A DNA stretch of 64,000 bases, taken from contig NZ_FOEP01000001.1 in assembly GCF_900110775.1 (NCBI RefSeq), positions 457,785-521,784 on the forward strand, read 5' to 3'. This document shows positions 8,404-18,070 of this stretch, one piece after another. The stretch is from Thalassovita taeanensis (lineage in GTDB: Bacteria > Pseudomonadota > Alphaproteobacteria > Rhodobacterales > Rhodobacteraceae). Position 1 is the stretch's first letter. Each line of letters begins with the position of its first letter. The notes under the pieces are model-generated. The model was not told the DNA's origin. It saw only the letters and a program-made list of their open reading frames with translations, and did not search any database. The translations under genes were made by a program, and so were the position numbers.

Positions 8404-10026
8404 ATGCTTGGACAAATGATGAAACAGCAACTGACAATCAGTTCGCTGATCGCTCATGCCGCACGCTATCATGCCGCAACAGAGGTTGTTTCGGTCGAGA
8501 CCGACGGCAGCCTGATGCGCTCCGACTGGGGCACGGTCGAGCAGCGCGCGCGCAAACTCGCTTCGGCTCTGGAAGGTCTGGGCATTCAGAAGGGCGAACG
8601 TTGCGCCACGATCGCATGGAACAACACGCGCCACCTTGAAATTTACTTCGGCGTCGCCGGGGCCGGTATGATCTGCCACACGATCAACCCGCGGCTTTTC
8701 CCGGAACAACTGATCTATATCATCAACCACGCCGAGGATCAGGTGCTGTTCCTCGACAAGACGTTCCTGCCGATCGCCGCCAAGCTGGGCGAACACCTGA
8801 AGACGCTCAAGTATGTCGTCTATATGGGGGCGCGCGACCCCGAAGTCGCCGCGATGATCGACGGCATCCTGTTCTATGAAGAGCTGATCGCAGAAGGCGA
8901 TGACGCCTACACCTGGCCCGATGTGGAGGAAAACGCGCCCTCCTCGCTGTGTTACACATCCGGGACCACGGGCAACCCCAAGGGTGTGCTCTATACCCAC
9001 CGCTCGACGGTGCTGCATTCTTTGGGCGGCAATCAGCCCGACGGTCTGGCCATTTCGGCACGCGACACGGTTATGCCCGTGGTGCCGATGTTTCATGTCA
9101 ACGCTTGGGGCGTGCCCTATATCGCCGCCGGAACCGGGTGCAAACTGGTGCTGCCGGGGCCGGGGCTGGATGGCGACAGCCTGGTCAAGCTGATCGACGG
9201 CGAAAAGGTGACGTTGGCGCTTGGCGTGCCGACAATCTGGATGGGCCTGCTGCAAGCGCTGGAAAACTCCGGCTCGACCGCCGCGTCGCTGACGCGTACG
9301 GTCGTGGGCGGATCTGCCTGCCCGCCGTCGATGATCAAAACCTTCCGCGAGAAATACGGCACCACGCTGATTCACGCCTGGGGCATGACCGAAACCAGCC
9401 CGCTGGGCACGCTGAACAACCTGCTGCAAAAGCACGACACCCTGTCTGTGGACGAACAGAACAAAATCCGCGAAGGTCAGGGCCGCCCGCCCTTTGGGGT
9501 TGAGCTGCGCATTCTTGACGAAGAAGGCCACGTGCTGCCCAACGATGGCGCCAGCCAGGGCGAGCTGCAAATCCGCGGGCACTGGATCGTCGACACGTAT
9601 TTCCGCGCCGACAAAAGCACGCTGACCATGGATGGGTGGTTTGACACCGGCGACGTCGCCACGATCGACGCAGATGGATACATGATCATCCGCGATCGCT
9701 CCAAGGACATCATCAAATCGGGTGGCGAGTGGATTTCCACCGTCGAGCTGGAAAACATCGCCATCGCGCATCCGGGCGTGGCCAATGCCGCCGTGATCGC
9801 CGCACGCCATCCCAAATGGGATGAACGCCCGGTTCTGGTTGTTCTGCCCGTGAGCGGCGCCTCGCCCAGCGAGAAAGAGCTGCTGGCCTTCTATGACGGA
9901 AAAATCGCCAGCTGGCAGGTGCCCGACAAGGTGATCATTGTCGACGCATTGCCAATCGGTGGCACCGGAAAAGTGTTGAAAAACAAACTGCGCGAGCAGT
10001 TCGGCGACATCCTGATGCCCGCCTAA
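8404..10026 (+). CDS. dmdB: Acyl-CoA ligase, DmdB-like (3-methylmercaptopropionate-CoA ligase candidate)
   Basis: A 540-residue cytoplasmic AMP-forming acyl-CoA synthetase. The AMP-binding P-loop reads YTSGTTGNPKG (about residues 184-194), followed by the adenylate-forming segments GMTETSP and GWFDTGD and the C-terminal GTGKVLKNK. Such enzymes activate a carboxylate with ATP and CoA. The start MLGQMM, the block PMFHVNAWG with W235, and K523 fall where I recall the functional residues of roseobacter DmdB, which acts in the demethylation route of dimethylsulfoniopropionate. The generic alternative is a medium-chain fatty acid-CoA ligase, and dmdA, dmdC and dmdD are not in the window. I chose the ATG at 8404 for its AGGAG site; an upstream in-frame ATG has none. 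Confidence 0.7.
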   Translation: MLGQMMKQQLTISSLIAHAARYHAATEVVSVETDGSLMRSDWGTVEQRARKLASALEGLGIQKGERCATIAWNNTRHLEIYFGVAGAGMICHTINPRLFPEQLIYIINHAEDQVLFLDKTFLPIAAKLGEHLKTLKYVVYMGARDPEVAAMIDGILFYEELIAEGDDAYTWPDVEENAPSSLCYTSGTTGNPKGVLYTHRSTVLHSLGGNQPDGLAISARDTVMPVVPMFHVNAWGVPYIAAGTGCKLVLPGPGLDGDSLVKLIDGEKVTLALGVPTIWMGLLQALENSGSTAASLTRTVVGGSACPPSMIKTFREKYGTTLIHAWGMTETSPLGTLNNLLQKHDTLSVDEQNKIREGQGRPPFGVELRILDEEGHVLPNDGASQGELQIRGHWIVDTYFRADKSTLTMDGWFDTGDVATIDADGYMIIRDRSKDIIKSGGEWISTVELENIAIAHPGVANAAVIAARHPKWDERPVLVVLPVSGASPSEKELLAFYDGKIASWQVPDKVIIVDALPIGGTGKVLKNKLREQFGDILMPA

Positions 10027-10040
10027 GCGGCGCATTTTCA

Positions 10041-10077
10041 GGCGGCGGCTAAGCAGTGCTTTGCCGCCGCCCTTTTT
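10041..10077 (+). terminator. Rho-independent terminator after the acyl-CoA ligase gene
   Basis: A nine-pair GC-only stem (GGCGGCGGC at 10041-10049 with GCCGCCGCC at 10063-10071) closes a 13-base loop and is followed by CTTTTT. It lies 15 bases after the ligase stop codon. Confidence 0.85.
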
Positions 10078-10166
10078 CCCCCTTGTCCTTTCACAGCGGT
10101 CTGAGTATCCGCCTGTCAGCTTCTGATAGGGGCCACTCCGGCCCTGCGCTTCTGAAAGGACAGTCC

Positions 10167-10511
10167 ATGATCCAACGTATCGGCACCGGCCCGCGCATGA
10201 GCCAGGCCACCGTGCACAACGGCACTGTATATCTGGCTGGTCAGGTGGGTGAAGGCCTTACCGTCACCGAACAGACCAACGACTGTCTGGCCCAGATCGA
10301 CGCTCTGCTGACGCAGGCCGGATCCTCGCGCGAACATATGCTCAGCGTTACCATCTGGATGGCCGACATGGCTGATTTCTCCGAAATGAATGCCGTCTGG
10401 GATACATGGGTTCCGCAGGGCCACACCCCGGCCCGCGCCACCGGTGAAGCAAAGCTGGCCGCCCCGAAATACAAAGTTGAAATCATCGTGACGGCTGCGG
10501 TCAAATCCTGA
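10167..10511 (+). CDS. RidA-family (YjgF/UK114) protein, short form
   Basis: A 114-residue protein of the RidA family of small trimeric enzymes, many of which hydrolyse reactive enamine/imine intermediates released by PLP enzymes. The conserved end block is visible as TPARATGEAKLAAP, with R90 in the place of the catalytic arginine. It is shorter than E. coli RidA (128 residues) and diverges around the active-site arginine, so it may belong to a less studied subgroup. The start at 10167 follows GAAAGGA at proper spacing. It appears to be a single-gene unit. Confidence 0.8.
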   Translation: MIQRIGTGPRMSQATVHNGTVYLAGQVGEGLTVTEQTNDCLAQIDALLTQAGSSREHMLSVTIWMADMADFSEMNAVWDTWVPQGHTPARATGEAKLAAPKYKVEIIVTAAVKS

Positions 10512-10633
10512 CCCGCACGCCCGGTTTCAGCCACGATTGATCCCCGGAACCGCCAGAATCTCTTAATATTCTGGCCAGATATAAGCCACATCGCCGGATC
10601 AACCGGCGGTGGATCAGGTAAAAAGGACCGCAA

Positions 10634-10747
10634 ATGGCACAGGCAACCACCCCCCAACCGACCCCGGCTCCAACGCAGCAGAAAACGCCCGAACCGCAGC
10701 CCCCGGCGCAGCAAACTCCGGTGTTTACCGACTACGCCAGCATCTGA
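10634..10747 (+). CDS. 37-residue proline/glutamine-rich peptide, unknown
   Basis: A short reading frame with a good ribosome-binding site (AAAAGGA, ending 7 bases before the ATG) encodes 37 residues rich in Pro, Gln, Thr and Ala, ending in VFTDYASI. Two hairpins precede it (7-base arms at 10553-10559/10568-10574, and CGCCGG/CCGGCG at 10592-10608), which could be the end of the RidA transcript or a leader. There is no signal peptide or membrane segment. The composition suggests a disordered peptide. I do not recognise a family. Expression is plausible from the Shine-Dalgarno site but unproven. Confidence 0.45.
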   Translation: MAQATTPQPTPAPTQQKTPEPQPPAQQTPVFTDYASI

Positions 10748-10849
10748 GCCGCCCCGACAGGGCTCCGCCAAGTCAGTGCCCCGTCCGCCTGATCGCGGGC
10801 TGCCCCGGCAGTCCTCCGGTCACGCTCTTGGCAAGACGGCCAAAACAAA

Positions 10850-10873
10850 GGCCGCTCCCAATCGGAAGCGGCC
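10850..10873 (-). terminator. Terminator of ndk
   Basis: Arms GGCCGCT and AGCGGCC close a perfect seven-pair stem with further pairing inside. On the minus strand the hairpin is followed by TTTGTTTT. It lies 55 bases beyond the ndk stop codon. Confidence 0.8.
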
Positions 10874-10927
10874 CTTGATATCGTCAGCATGATCGAGCGC
10901 TTGGCCCGACCGGTCCGCGGAGCTAAA

Positions 10928-11350
10928 TTAGCCCACCAGTTCCAGACCCGAGAAGAAATACGCGATTTCTTCTTTTGCAGTGTCTTCGGCATCCGAACCG
11001 TGAACCGAGTTTTCGCCGATCGACAGCGCGAACTCTTTGCGGATGGTGCCCTCAGCGGCTTCTGCCGGGTTGGTTGCGCCCATCACTTCGCGGTTTTTCG
11101 CGATAGCGTCTTCGCCTTCCAGAACCTGAACAACGATCGGCTCGGATGCCATGAATTCGCACAGCTCACCGTAGAAGGGGCGCTCTTTGTGCACGGCATA
11201 GAACACGCCAGCCTGAGCAACGCTCAGGTGGATGCGCTTGGAAGCAACAACCCGCAGGCCCGCCGCTTCGAATTTGGCGACGATGGCGCCGGTCAGGTTG
11301 CGCTTGGTGGCGTCGGGCTTGATGATGCTGAATGTGCGTTGAATGGCCAT
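10928..11350 (-). CDS. ndk: Nucleoside-diphosphate kinase
   Basis: A 140-residue enzyme that moves the gamma phosphate between nucleoside triphosphates and diphosphates to balance NTP and dNTP pools. The phospho-acceptor histidine sits in the invariant block NSVHGSD at position 117, as in E. coli. [12 protein letters not shown] at the N-terminus and KERPFYGEL are also standard. The length is typical. I chose the start at 11350 for the AGGAAAG site; a longer in-frame start adds 21 unconserved residues. It is transcribed divergently from the ABC-F gene and ends in its own terminator. Confidence 0.96.
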   Translation of the reverse strand: MAIQRTFSIIKPDATKRNLTGAIVAKFEAAGLRVVASKRIHLSVAQAGVFYAVHKERPFYGELCEFMASEPIVVQVLEGEDAIAKNREVMGATNPAEAAEGTIRKEFALSIGENSVHGSDAEDTAKEEIAYFFSGLELVG

Positions 11351-11481
11351 GATCGCTCTTTCCTGTGTCTTGGGATCGGCCCTGTGCCCATCCCCATCTA
11401 TTTCGCCGCGCATCTAGCATGCGCCCCCGGCTTTGAAAAGCCGCGATTGACCCCGCCGCGTGGTTCGGGCAAGGGAGGCCC

Positions 11482-13329
11482 ATGTTACGCATCACAGACA
11501 TCAGCTATTCCGTCGAAGGTCGTCCTCTGTTCGAGGGCGCTTCAGCCACGATTCCCACCGGCCACAAGGTTGGCCTGATTGGTCGCAACGGGGCTGGCAA
11601 AACCACCCTGTTCAAACTGATCCGCGGCGAGCTTGCGCTGGAAGGCGGCACAATCACCCTGCCCGCCCGCGCCCGCATCGGCGGTGTCGCACAGGAGGTG
11701 CCCGGCAACGAGGTTTCGCTGCTCGATACCGTGCTGGCCGCCGACCTTGAACGCGCCGAGTTGCTGGCCGAGGCCGAAACCGCAACCGACCCGACCCGCA
11801 TCGCCGAGGTGCAGACACGTCTGGCCGATATCGATGCCTGGTCCGCCGAAGGCCGCGCCTCGTCGATCCTGCGCGGGCTTGGCTTTGATGCCAAAGAACA
11901 ACTGATGCCATGCTCCGCGTTTTCGGGCGGCTGGCGGATGCGTGTGGCGCTGGCCGCAGTACTGTTTTCGCAGCCCGATTACCTGCTGCTTGACGAACCG
12001 ACCAACTATCTCGACCTCGAAGGCGCGTTGTGGCTGGAAAACTACCTGATGAAATACCCGCATACGGTGCTCATCATTTCGCACGACCGTGACCTGCTGA
12101 ACCGGGCCGTCGGTGCGATCCTGCACCTCGAAGAAAAGCGGCTGACCTATTACACTGGCCCCTATGATCAATTTGCCCGCCAACGCGCCGAACAGCGTGC
12201 GGTGCAAGCGGCTCAGGCCAAGAAACAGGATCTGCGCCGCGCCCACCTTCAAAGCTTCGTCGACCGCTTCAAAGCCAAGGCCTCCAAGGCCAAACAGGCG
12301 CAAAGCCGCGTCAAGATGCTGGAAAAGATGGAAACCATCCGCGCCCCCGAAGATGCGGCGCGTACGGTGTTTTCCTTCCCCGAACCCGAGGAGCTGTCGC
12401 CGCCGATCATTTCCGCCGAGGGTGTTTCGTGCGGCTATGGCGATACGGTTATTTTGAAAAACCTGAACCTGCGCATTGACCAGGATGACCGCATCGCCCT
12501 GCTGGGCAAGAACGGTCAGGGCAAATCGACCCTGTCGAAACTGCTTTCCGGTCGCCTCGACCCGATGGGCGGCAAGCTGACCCAATCCAGCAAATTGCGC
12601 ATCGGCTTCTTTGCGCAGCATCAGGTGGACGAGCTTTATATCGACGAAACCCCGCTGCAACACCTTCTGCGCGAACGCCCCGAAGAGGGGCAGGCCCGGC
12701 TGCGCGCCCGTCTTGCGGGCTTCGGGCTTGGCCCGGATCAAGCCACAACCGAGGTGGGCCGCTTGTCCGGTGGGCAAAAGGCGCGCCTGTCGCTGCTGCT
12801 GGCCACCCTGCCCGCGCCGCATCTGCTGATCCTCGATGAGCCGACCAACCACCTTGATATCGAATCGCGCGAAGCCTTGGTCGAGGCGCTGACCGCCTAT
12901 TCCGGCGCGGTGATTCTGGTCAGCCACGACATGCACCTGCTGTCGATGGTCGCCGACCGGCTGTGGCTGGTGCAAGATGGCACCGTCAGCCCTTACGACG
13001 AAGATCTGGGCGCCTATCGCAAAATGCTGCTGCAAGGCGACGCCCCCGCCAAACCCAGCAAACCCAAGCCCGCGCCCAAACGCGCCAGCCGCGATCAGCT
13101 GATGGCCCTGCGCGCAGAGGTGCGCAAATGCGAAGAACGTGTTAGCAAGCTGAACGACATGAGCGATAAGCTGGCGAAAAAGCTGGCCAACCCCGCCATG
13201 TACGACGACGACCGCAAGGACGAAGCCATCGTTTGGCAAAAGAAATACTCCGAAGTGATGGAAGCGCTCGAACGCGCCGAGGCACTTTGGATGCGCGCCC
13301 TGGAAAAACTGGAAACAGCCGGGGCATAA
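11482..13329 (+). CDS. ABC-F family ATPase (YheS/Uup type)
   Basis: A 615-residue soluble protein with two ABC domains and no membrane segment, so it is an ABC-F translation factor, not a transporter. Domain 1 has Walker A GRNGAGKTT (34-42) and signature FSGGWRMR. Domain 2 has GKNGQGKST and LSGGQKAR. Between them is the lysine- and arginine-rich linker that enters the ribosomal E site in this family, and the C-terminal 80 residues form a charged coiled coil (KCEERVSKLNDMSDKLAKKL), as in YheS and Uup. These proteins help stalled ribosomes. A GGGAGG site precedes the ATG. The marC gene follows after 15 bases, probably in one transcript. Confidence 0.88.
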   Translation: MLRITDISYSVEGRPLFEGASATIPTGHKVGLIGRNGAGKTTLFKLIRGELALEGGTITLPARARIGGVAQEVPGNEVSLLDTVLAADLERAELLAEAETATDPTRIAEVQTRLADIDAWSAEGRASSILRGLGFDAKEQLMPCSAFSGGWRMRVALAAVLFSQPDYLLLDEPTNYLDLEGALWLENYLMKYPHTVLIISHDRDLLNRAVGAILHLEEKRLTYYTGPYDQFARQRAEQRAVQAAQAKKQDLRRAHLQSFVDRFKAKASKAKQAQSRVKMLEKMETIRAPEDAARTVFSFPEPEELSPPIISAEGVSCGYGDTVILKNLNLRIDQDDRIALLGKNGQGKSTLSKLLSGRLDPMGGKLTQSSKLRIGFFAQHQVDELYIDETPLQHLLRERPEEGQARLRARLAGFGLGPDQATTEVGRLSGGQKARLSLLLATLPAPHLLILDEPTNHLDIESREALVEALTAYSGAVILVSHDMHLLSMVADRLWLVQDGTVSPYDEDLGAYRKMLLQGDAPAKPSKPKPAPKRASRDQLMALRAEVRKCEERVSKLNDMSDKLAKKLANPAMYDDDRKDEAIVWQKKYSEVMEALERAEALWMRALEKLETAGA

Positions 13330-13344
13330 ATTGGGGGCCGTAGA

Positions 13345-13962
13345 ATGGACAGTGCCTTTCTGATCACTGCTTTCGTGACGCTGTTCGTGATCATTGATCC
13401 GATCGGCCTGACGCCATTGTTCGTGGCGCTGACCCAAGGCATGTCCGAAAAGACCCGGCGCAGCATCGGCCTGCGGGCCTGTCTGGTGGCGGCGGTCTTG
13501 CTCAGCATGTTCGCGCTGTTCGGCGAAGCCGTGCTGGGGTTTGTCGGTATTTCCATGGCCGCCTTTCGTATCGCGGGCGGGATTTTGCTGTTCCTGACCG
13601 CCCTCGACATGCTGTTCCAGCGCCGCACCAAACGCCGCGAGGATCAGGCCGAAGAAGAAGACCACCCTGACCCTTCGGTGTTTCCGCTGGCCATCCCGCT
13701 GATCGCCGGGCCGGGCGCCATCGCCACGATGATCCTGCTTGTCGGCCAAAACCCCGGCATGCTGGGCCTGCTGACGACGTTGGCGGTGATGCTGGCGGTT
13801 CTGGCCATCGTCATGCTGCTGTTTCTGGCCGCAGGTGTGCTAGAGCGCGCTCTGGGCAAGACCGGCATCAATGTCGTCACCCGTCTGCTGGGCATGCTGC
13901 TGGCCGCGCTGTCGGTGCAATTCGTGCTGGACGGCCTGCGTGCCTTCGGAATTTCCGCCTGA
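13345..13962 (+). CDS. MarC-family integral membrane protein
   Basis: A 205-residue inner-membrane protein with about six hydrophobic segments. The MarC-family blocks are visible: FVIIDPIGLTPLFVALTQG near the start and PLAIPLIAGPGAIATMIL in the middle. A charged, acidic loop (TKRREDQAEEEDHPD) separates the two halves. The biochemical role of the family is unsettled; the old link to multiple antibiotic resistance was not upheld. It follows the ABC-F gene by 15 bases. Confidence 0.88.
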   Translation: MDSAFLITAFVTLFVIIDPIGLTPLFVALTQGMSEKTRRSIGLRACLVAAVLLSMFALFGEAVLGFVGISMAAFRIAGGILLFLTALDMLFQRRTKRREDQAEEEDHPDPSVFPLAIPLIAGPGAIATMILLVGQNPGMLGLLTTLAVMLAVLAIVMLLFLAAGVLERALGKTGINVVTRLLGMLLAALSVQFVLDGLRAFGISA

Positions 13963-14135
13963 ATTCCCACCGGATCGATAGCCAAATTATGCTTTCGTCG
14001 ACCCAAACCCGCACCGCCGCAAAATCGTTTTGACCAAGCAGAAAAAATATTCGCGGGTAACGAAAATAATATGCAATAAAAACAAATAACTAGCATATCT
14101 TCGCGGCAACAAGCAGCCAGCAAGGACCACAACCA

Positions 14136-14165
14136 TTGCACCCCATATCGTGGCTCTGTTATAAG
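14136..14165 (+). promoter_or_regulatory. Probable gyrA promoter
   Basis: TTGCAC (14136-14141) and TATAAG (14160-14165) are 18 bases apart, a good sigma-70-type match. Transcription would begin near 14172, leaving a 5' leader of about 38 bases before the gyrA start. The preceding 170 bases are strikingly AT-rich for this genome. Confidence 0.55.
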
Positions 14166-14209
14166 AGTGTAACAAAATATAGACACTCAGAGCAGAGCGG
14201 TTAGACCAC

Positions 14210-16945
14210 GTGAACGACACGCCAGAAACCCCTGAAAACGAAGACGAAAACCCAATTGCACGGCCCGCCTACAGCGGCCCCACCGTGTCGATCACGGACG
14301 AGATGAAAACATCCTATCTCGACTACGCCATGAGCGTGATCGTCAGCCGCGCCATTCCCGACCTGCGCGACGGGTTGAAACCGGTTCACCGGCGCATCCT
14401 TTATGCCATGCACGAGACCAACAACACGCATGACAAAAGCTATCGCAAGTCGGCCCGCCCCGTCGGCGATGTGATGGGTAAATACCACCCGCACGGCGAC
14501 AGCGCGATCTATGACGCACTGGTGCGGATGGCTCAGAATTTCTCGATGTCGCTGCCCCTTCTGGACGGTCAGGGCAACTTCGGCTCGATGGATGGCGATA
14601 ACGCAGCCGCGATGCGTTATACCGAAGTGCGGATGGACAAACCTGCCGCCTTCCTGCTTGCCGATATCGACAAGGAAACTGTTGATTTCCAAGACAACTA
14701 CGATGGCAAAGACCGCGAGCCAACCGTTCTGCCCGCGCGCTTTCCCAACATGCTGGTCAATGGTGCGGGCGGTATTGCCGTCGGCATGGCCACCAACATT
14801 CCGCCGCACAATCTGGGCGAAGTCATCAATGCCACGCTGGCGCTGATCGACGAACCCGACCTGACCAGCGAAGAGCTGATCGACTATGTGCCCGGCCCCG
14901 ATTTTCCCACTGGCGGCATCATGCTGGGCCGCACCGGCGCGCGCAAAGCCTATCTCGAAGGCCGCGGCAGCGTCATCATCCGCGCCAAAACCCGCGTCGA
15001 AGAGATCCGCAAAGACCGCTATGCCATCGTCATCGACGAGATTCCCTATCAGGTCAACAAGGCCAGCATGATCGAGAAGATCGCCGAACAGGTGCGCGAG
15101 AAAAAGATCGAAAACATCGCCCATGTTCAGGACGAATCCGACCGCAACGGCGTGCGTGTGGTGATCGAGCTCAAGCGCGATGCCACCCCCGAAGTGGTGC
15201 TGAACCAACTGTTCCGCTTCACCCCGATGCAGGTCTATTTCGGCTGCAACATGCTGGCACTGAACGGGGGGCGCCCGGAACAGCTGACGCTGCGCCGCTT
15301 CCTGACCTGCTTCATCGACTTCCGCGAAGACGTTGTCGCCCGCCGCACCGCTTACGAGCTGCGCAAGGCCCGCGAACGCAGCCATATCCTGTGTGGCCTG
15401 GCCGTCGCCGTCAGCAACGTCGATGAAATCGTCGCCACCATCCGCGCCTCTGCCGATGCGGCGGACGCGCGCGAAAAACTGATGACCCGCCGCTGGCCCG
15501 CGCATGAGATCATCGAATACATCAAGCTGATCGACGATCCGACCCACAAGGTCCATGACGACGGCACCTATAACCTCTCCGAAACACAGGCCCGCGCCAT
15601 TCTGGAACTGCGCCTGCAGCGCCTGACGCAGATCGGTGTCAAGGAAGTCACCGACGAGCTGCAGGAACTGGCCGGCAAGATCCGTGAATACCTCGAAATT
15701 CTCGGTAGCCGGGAACGGATCATGGGCATCATCGCCGACGAGCTGCGCGAAGTCCGCGATCAGTTCGCCGTGCCGCGCCGCACCGAGATCGTCGATTGGT
15801 CCGGTGACATGGACGACGAAGACCTGATCGAACGCGAGGATATGGTCGTGACCATTACCTCGGGCGGGTATATCAAACGCACACCTCTGGTCGATTTCCG
15901 CGCGCAGCGCCGGGGCGGAAAAGGCTTGGCAGGCATGTCCACCAAGGACGAAGACGTGGTCACCACGCTGTTTGTGGCCAACACCCACACGCAGCTGCTG
16001 TTCTTCACCACCGACGGCATGGTGTATAAACTGAAAACCTGGCGCCTGCCGCTGGGGGGCCGCACCGCCAAGGGCAAGGCCATCGTCAATATCCTGCCGA
16101 TGACACCGGGTGTTTCGATCGCCGCAATCATGCCGGTTGATCGCCCCGAAGAGGAATGGGCCGATCTGCAGATCGTCTTCGCCACCTCCGCAGGCGACGT
16201 GCGCCGCAATGCGCTGTCGGATTTCACCAACGTGATGCGCAACGGCAAAATTGCCATGGACCTGCCCGATGATGTCTCGCTGGTTAACGCCCGCATCTGC
16301 GATGCGAATGACGATGTGATGCTGACCACCAATTCGGGCCGCGCGATCCGCTTTCCGTCGACCGATGTGCGGGTCTTCAAGGGCCGCAAATCGACCGGCG
16401 TGCGTGGTATCCGTCTGTCGGGCGATGACAAAGTTGTCTCGATGTCGGTGATCAGCCACTTCGACGCCACGTCCGAAGAACGCGCCGCCTATCTCAAAAT
16501 GCGCCGCGCCATGGCCGGTCTTGCTGATGATGGCGAAAGCGACGACGAAGACGTAGCCGCTGATCCGAACTTCTCGAACGAACGGTACGTTGAAATGTCG
16601 GCCGCCGAAAACCTGATCCTTACGATCTCGGAAACGGGCACAGGCAAGCTCAGCTCCAGCCATGACTATCCGGTGCGTGGGCGTGGCGGCATGGGCGTGG
16701 CCGCGATGGACAAGGCGATGCGCGGCGGCGACCTTGTTGCCTCTTTCCCGGTCGAGGTTGACGATCAGATCATGCTCGCCACCTCCAAGGGTCAGTCGAT
16801 CCGCGTCCCGGTCGAGGGGATTTCCTTCCGCTCGCGCAGCGCTGGCGGGGTCAAGGTCTTCGACACTGGCAAGGGCGAGCTTGTGGTCTCGGTCGCCCGG
16901 ATCGCCGATCAGGGCGACGAAGAAGCGCCCGAAGACGAAGCCTGA
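14210..16945 (+). CDS. gyrA: DNA gyrase subunit A
   Basis: A 911-residue subunit that cuts and rejoins DNA in the gyrase A2B2 complex. The catalytic tyrosine is Y137 in AAMRYTEVR. The quinolone-resistance region reads [15 protein letters not shown], with the susceptible-type serine (98) and aspartate (102). The C-terminal DNA-wrapping domain holds the GyrA box QRRGGKG, which separates gyrase from topoisomerase IV. The tail is acidic. The start is a GTG at 14210 with only a weak ribosome-binding site. An acidic insertion ([15 protein letters not shown]) near residues 770-785 is typical of alphaproteobacterial forms. Confidence 0.96.
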   Translation: MNDTPETPENEDENPIARPAYSGPTVSITDEMKTSYLDYAMSVIVSRAIPDLRDGLKPVHRRILYAMHETNNTHDKSYRKSARPVGDVMGKYHPHGDSAIYDALVRMAQNFSMSLPLLDGQGNFGSMDGDNAAAMRYTEVRMDKPAAFLLADIDKETVDFQDNYDGKDREPTVLPARFPNMLVNGAGGIAVGMATNIPPHNLGEVINATLALIDEPDLTSEELIDYVPGPDFPTGGIMLGRTGARKAYLEGRGSVIIRAKTRVEEIRKDRYAIVIDEIPYQVNKASMIEKIAEQVREKKIENIAHVQDESDRNGVRVVIELKRDATPEVVLNQLFRFTPMQVYFGCNMLALNGGRPEQLTLRRFLTCFIDFREDVVARRTAYELRKARERSHILCGLAVAVSNVDEIVATIRASADAADAREKLMTRRWPAHEIIEYIKLIDDPTHKVHDDGTYNLSETQARAILELRLQRLTQIGVKEVTDELQELAGKIREYLEILGSRERIMGIIADELREVRDQFAVPRRTEIVDWSGDMDDEDLIEREDMVVTITSGGYIKRTPLVDFRAQRRGGKGLAGMSTKDEDVVTTLFVANTHTQLLFFTTDGMVYKLKTWRLPLGGRTAKGKAIVNILPMTPGVSIAAIMPVDRPEEEWADLQIVFATSAGDVRRNALSDFTNVMRNGKIAMDLPDDVSLVNARICDANDDVMLTTNSGRAIRFPSTDVRVFKGRKSTGVRGIRLSGDDKVVSMSVISHFDATSEERAAYLKMRRAMAGLADDGESDDEDVAADPNFSNERYVEMSAAENLILTISETGTGKLSSSHDYPVRGRGGMGVAAMDKAMRGGDLVASFPVEVDDQIMLATSKGQSIRVPVEGISFRSRSAGGVKVFDTGKGELVVSVARIADQGDEEAPEDEA

Positions 16946-16952
16946 GCAACAC

Positions 16953-16975
16953 GGCTGCCCCGGCGCGGGGCAGCC
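16953..16975 (+). terminator. GC hairpin after gyrA
   Basis: GGCTGCCCC (16953-16961) pairs with GGGGCAGCC (16967-16975) over a five-base loop, 8 bases after the gyrA stop. No T-run follows, so termination strength is uncertain. Confidence 0.55.
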
Positions 16976-17084
16976 GGAAATGCTGGACCGACCCCAGCAA
17001 AGCCTATAGGCTAAATATTCAACCTATACCTGTATCCTATCCGTAAACCGGTGCCTGTTTTTTTCTCTCTTCGGAAGGATGAAC

Positions 17085-17924
17085 ATGAAAAACTGGGATG
17101 ACTTTCGCCACCTTGTTGCCGTTCATAAAACCGGCAGCATGACCAAGGCCGCCGATCTGTTGGGCACCAACCCCGCCACGGTATCACGCAGGCTGGCGCG
17201 TTTGTCCTCAACCCTGGGGGTTGATCTGTTTCTCAAAACGCCGGGCGGATGGTCACCCAATGTGGCCATTCTTGATTTGCTCGACAGCGTAACGGCGTTC
17301 GAGAATGAACTCGAAAAGATGCTCAATACCCCCCTGACGACGGGTGTGCCGTTGAAAGGTGCGATCACCATCGGGTGCCCGCCTTTCCTTGCGCACCGTG
17401 TCCTGTTTACCGGTCTGGGTGATTTTCAGCGCATCGCGCCGGACATATCGCTGACCTTCAACCGCACCATTTTTCAGGACTCACTGGGCGACAATGACCT
17501 GTTCATAACCTTGGCCCGCCCCGAACAGGGCCGCTTGGTCGTCAGCCCGCTGGGGCATTACAAAACAGGTTATTACGCCTATCCCGACAGCCCGCTTGAT
17601 CAGGGCTGGATCGGGCTTTCCGCGATTTACGATCAACGTGGCACAAGCCCCTCGGAACTGCCGAAGATGTCCGCCGCCCCGCGCGTCCGGCTGGACACAT
17701 TCGACGCGGTGCACGAAGTCATGCGCTCCACCCGATTGCCCGGCATCTTGCCACGCCTGGAAGCCGACGCCGATCCCGACCTCGCCCCCTGCTTCCCTGA
17801 CGTGCCTGCGTCCGAATTCACCTTTTACCTGTGCTTCCACGAAACGCGGCGCACCGACGCCGTTCTGCAATGTGTGGTACAATGGGTCAAAGACCGGTTT
17901 CACGGCCTGCAAGAACAACTCTGA
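17085..17924 (+). CDS. LysR-family transcriptional regulator
   Basis: A 279-residue regulator with an N-terminal winged helix-turn-helix (FRHLVAVHKTGSMTKAADLL, then NPATVSRRLARL) and a divergent effector-binding domain. The helix-turn-helix is certain; the effector cannot be told. I chose the ATG at 17085 over the in-frame ATG at 17079, because the site GGAAGG ends directly against 17079 and leaves a normal gap only to 17085. It stands alone between gyrA and a small membrane protein gene, so the target could be either or distant. Confidence 0.85.
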   Translation: MKNWDDFRHLVAVHKTGSMTKAADLLGTNPATVSRRLARLSSTLGVDLFLKTPGGWSPNVAILDLLDSVTAFENELEKMLNTPLTTGVPLKGAITIGCPPFLAHRVLFTGLGDFQRIAPDISLTFNRTIFQDSLGDNDLFITLARPEQGRLVVSPLGHYKTGYYAYPDSPLDQGWIGLSAIYDQRGTSPSELPKMSAAPRVRLDTFDAVHEVMRSTRLPGILPRLEADADPDLAPCFPDVPASEFTFYLCFHETRRTDAVLQCVVQWVKDRFHGLQEQL

Positions 17925-18070
17925 CCCAGATTTTGGGATGTTCCGCCCACCGCCGCCCCTACCATCCGACTTTTTTGCAATAGCAGGCATGCATTCTTCG
18001 ATGTTGTTTGCCCGTGATGAGTGTGTCTAACTAAACCTAAAGAAGAATACAGCTAAGGCAGCATCAAAAA

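Noticed and set aside
13987..14220. 77-codon hydrophobic minus-strand frame upstream of gyrA
   Set aside because: It overlaps the likely gyrA promoter and start, and the hydrophobic residues come from the AT-rich bases; no ribosome site.
14201..16663. 820-codon open frame antisense to gyrA
   Set aside because: It mirrors the high third-position GC of gyrA, has no ribosome site and no recognisable domain. The same holds for long antisense frames over the acyl-CoA ligase (8290-10035), the ABC-F gene (11542-13749) and typA (47477-49624).
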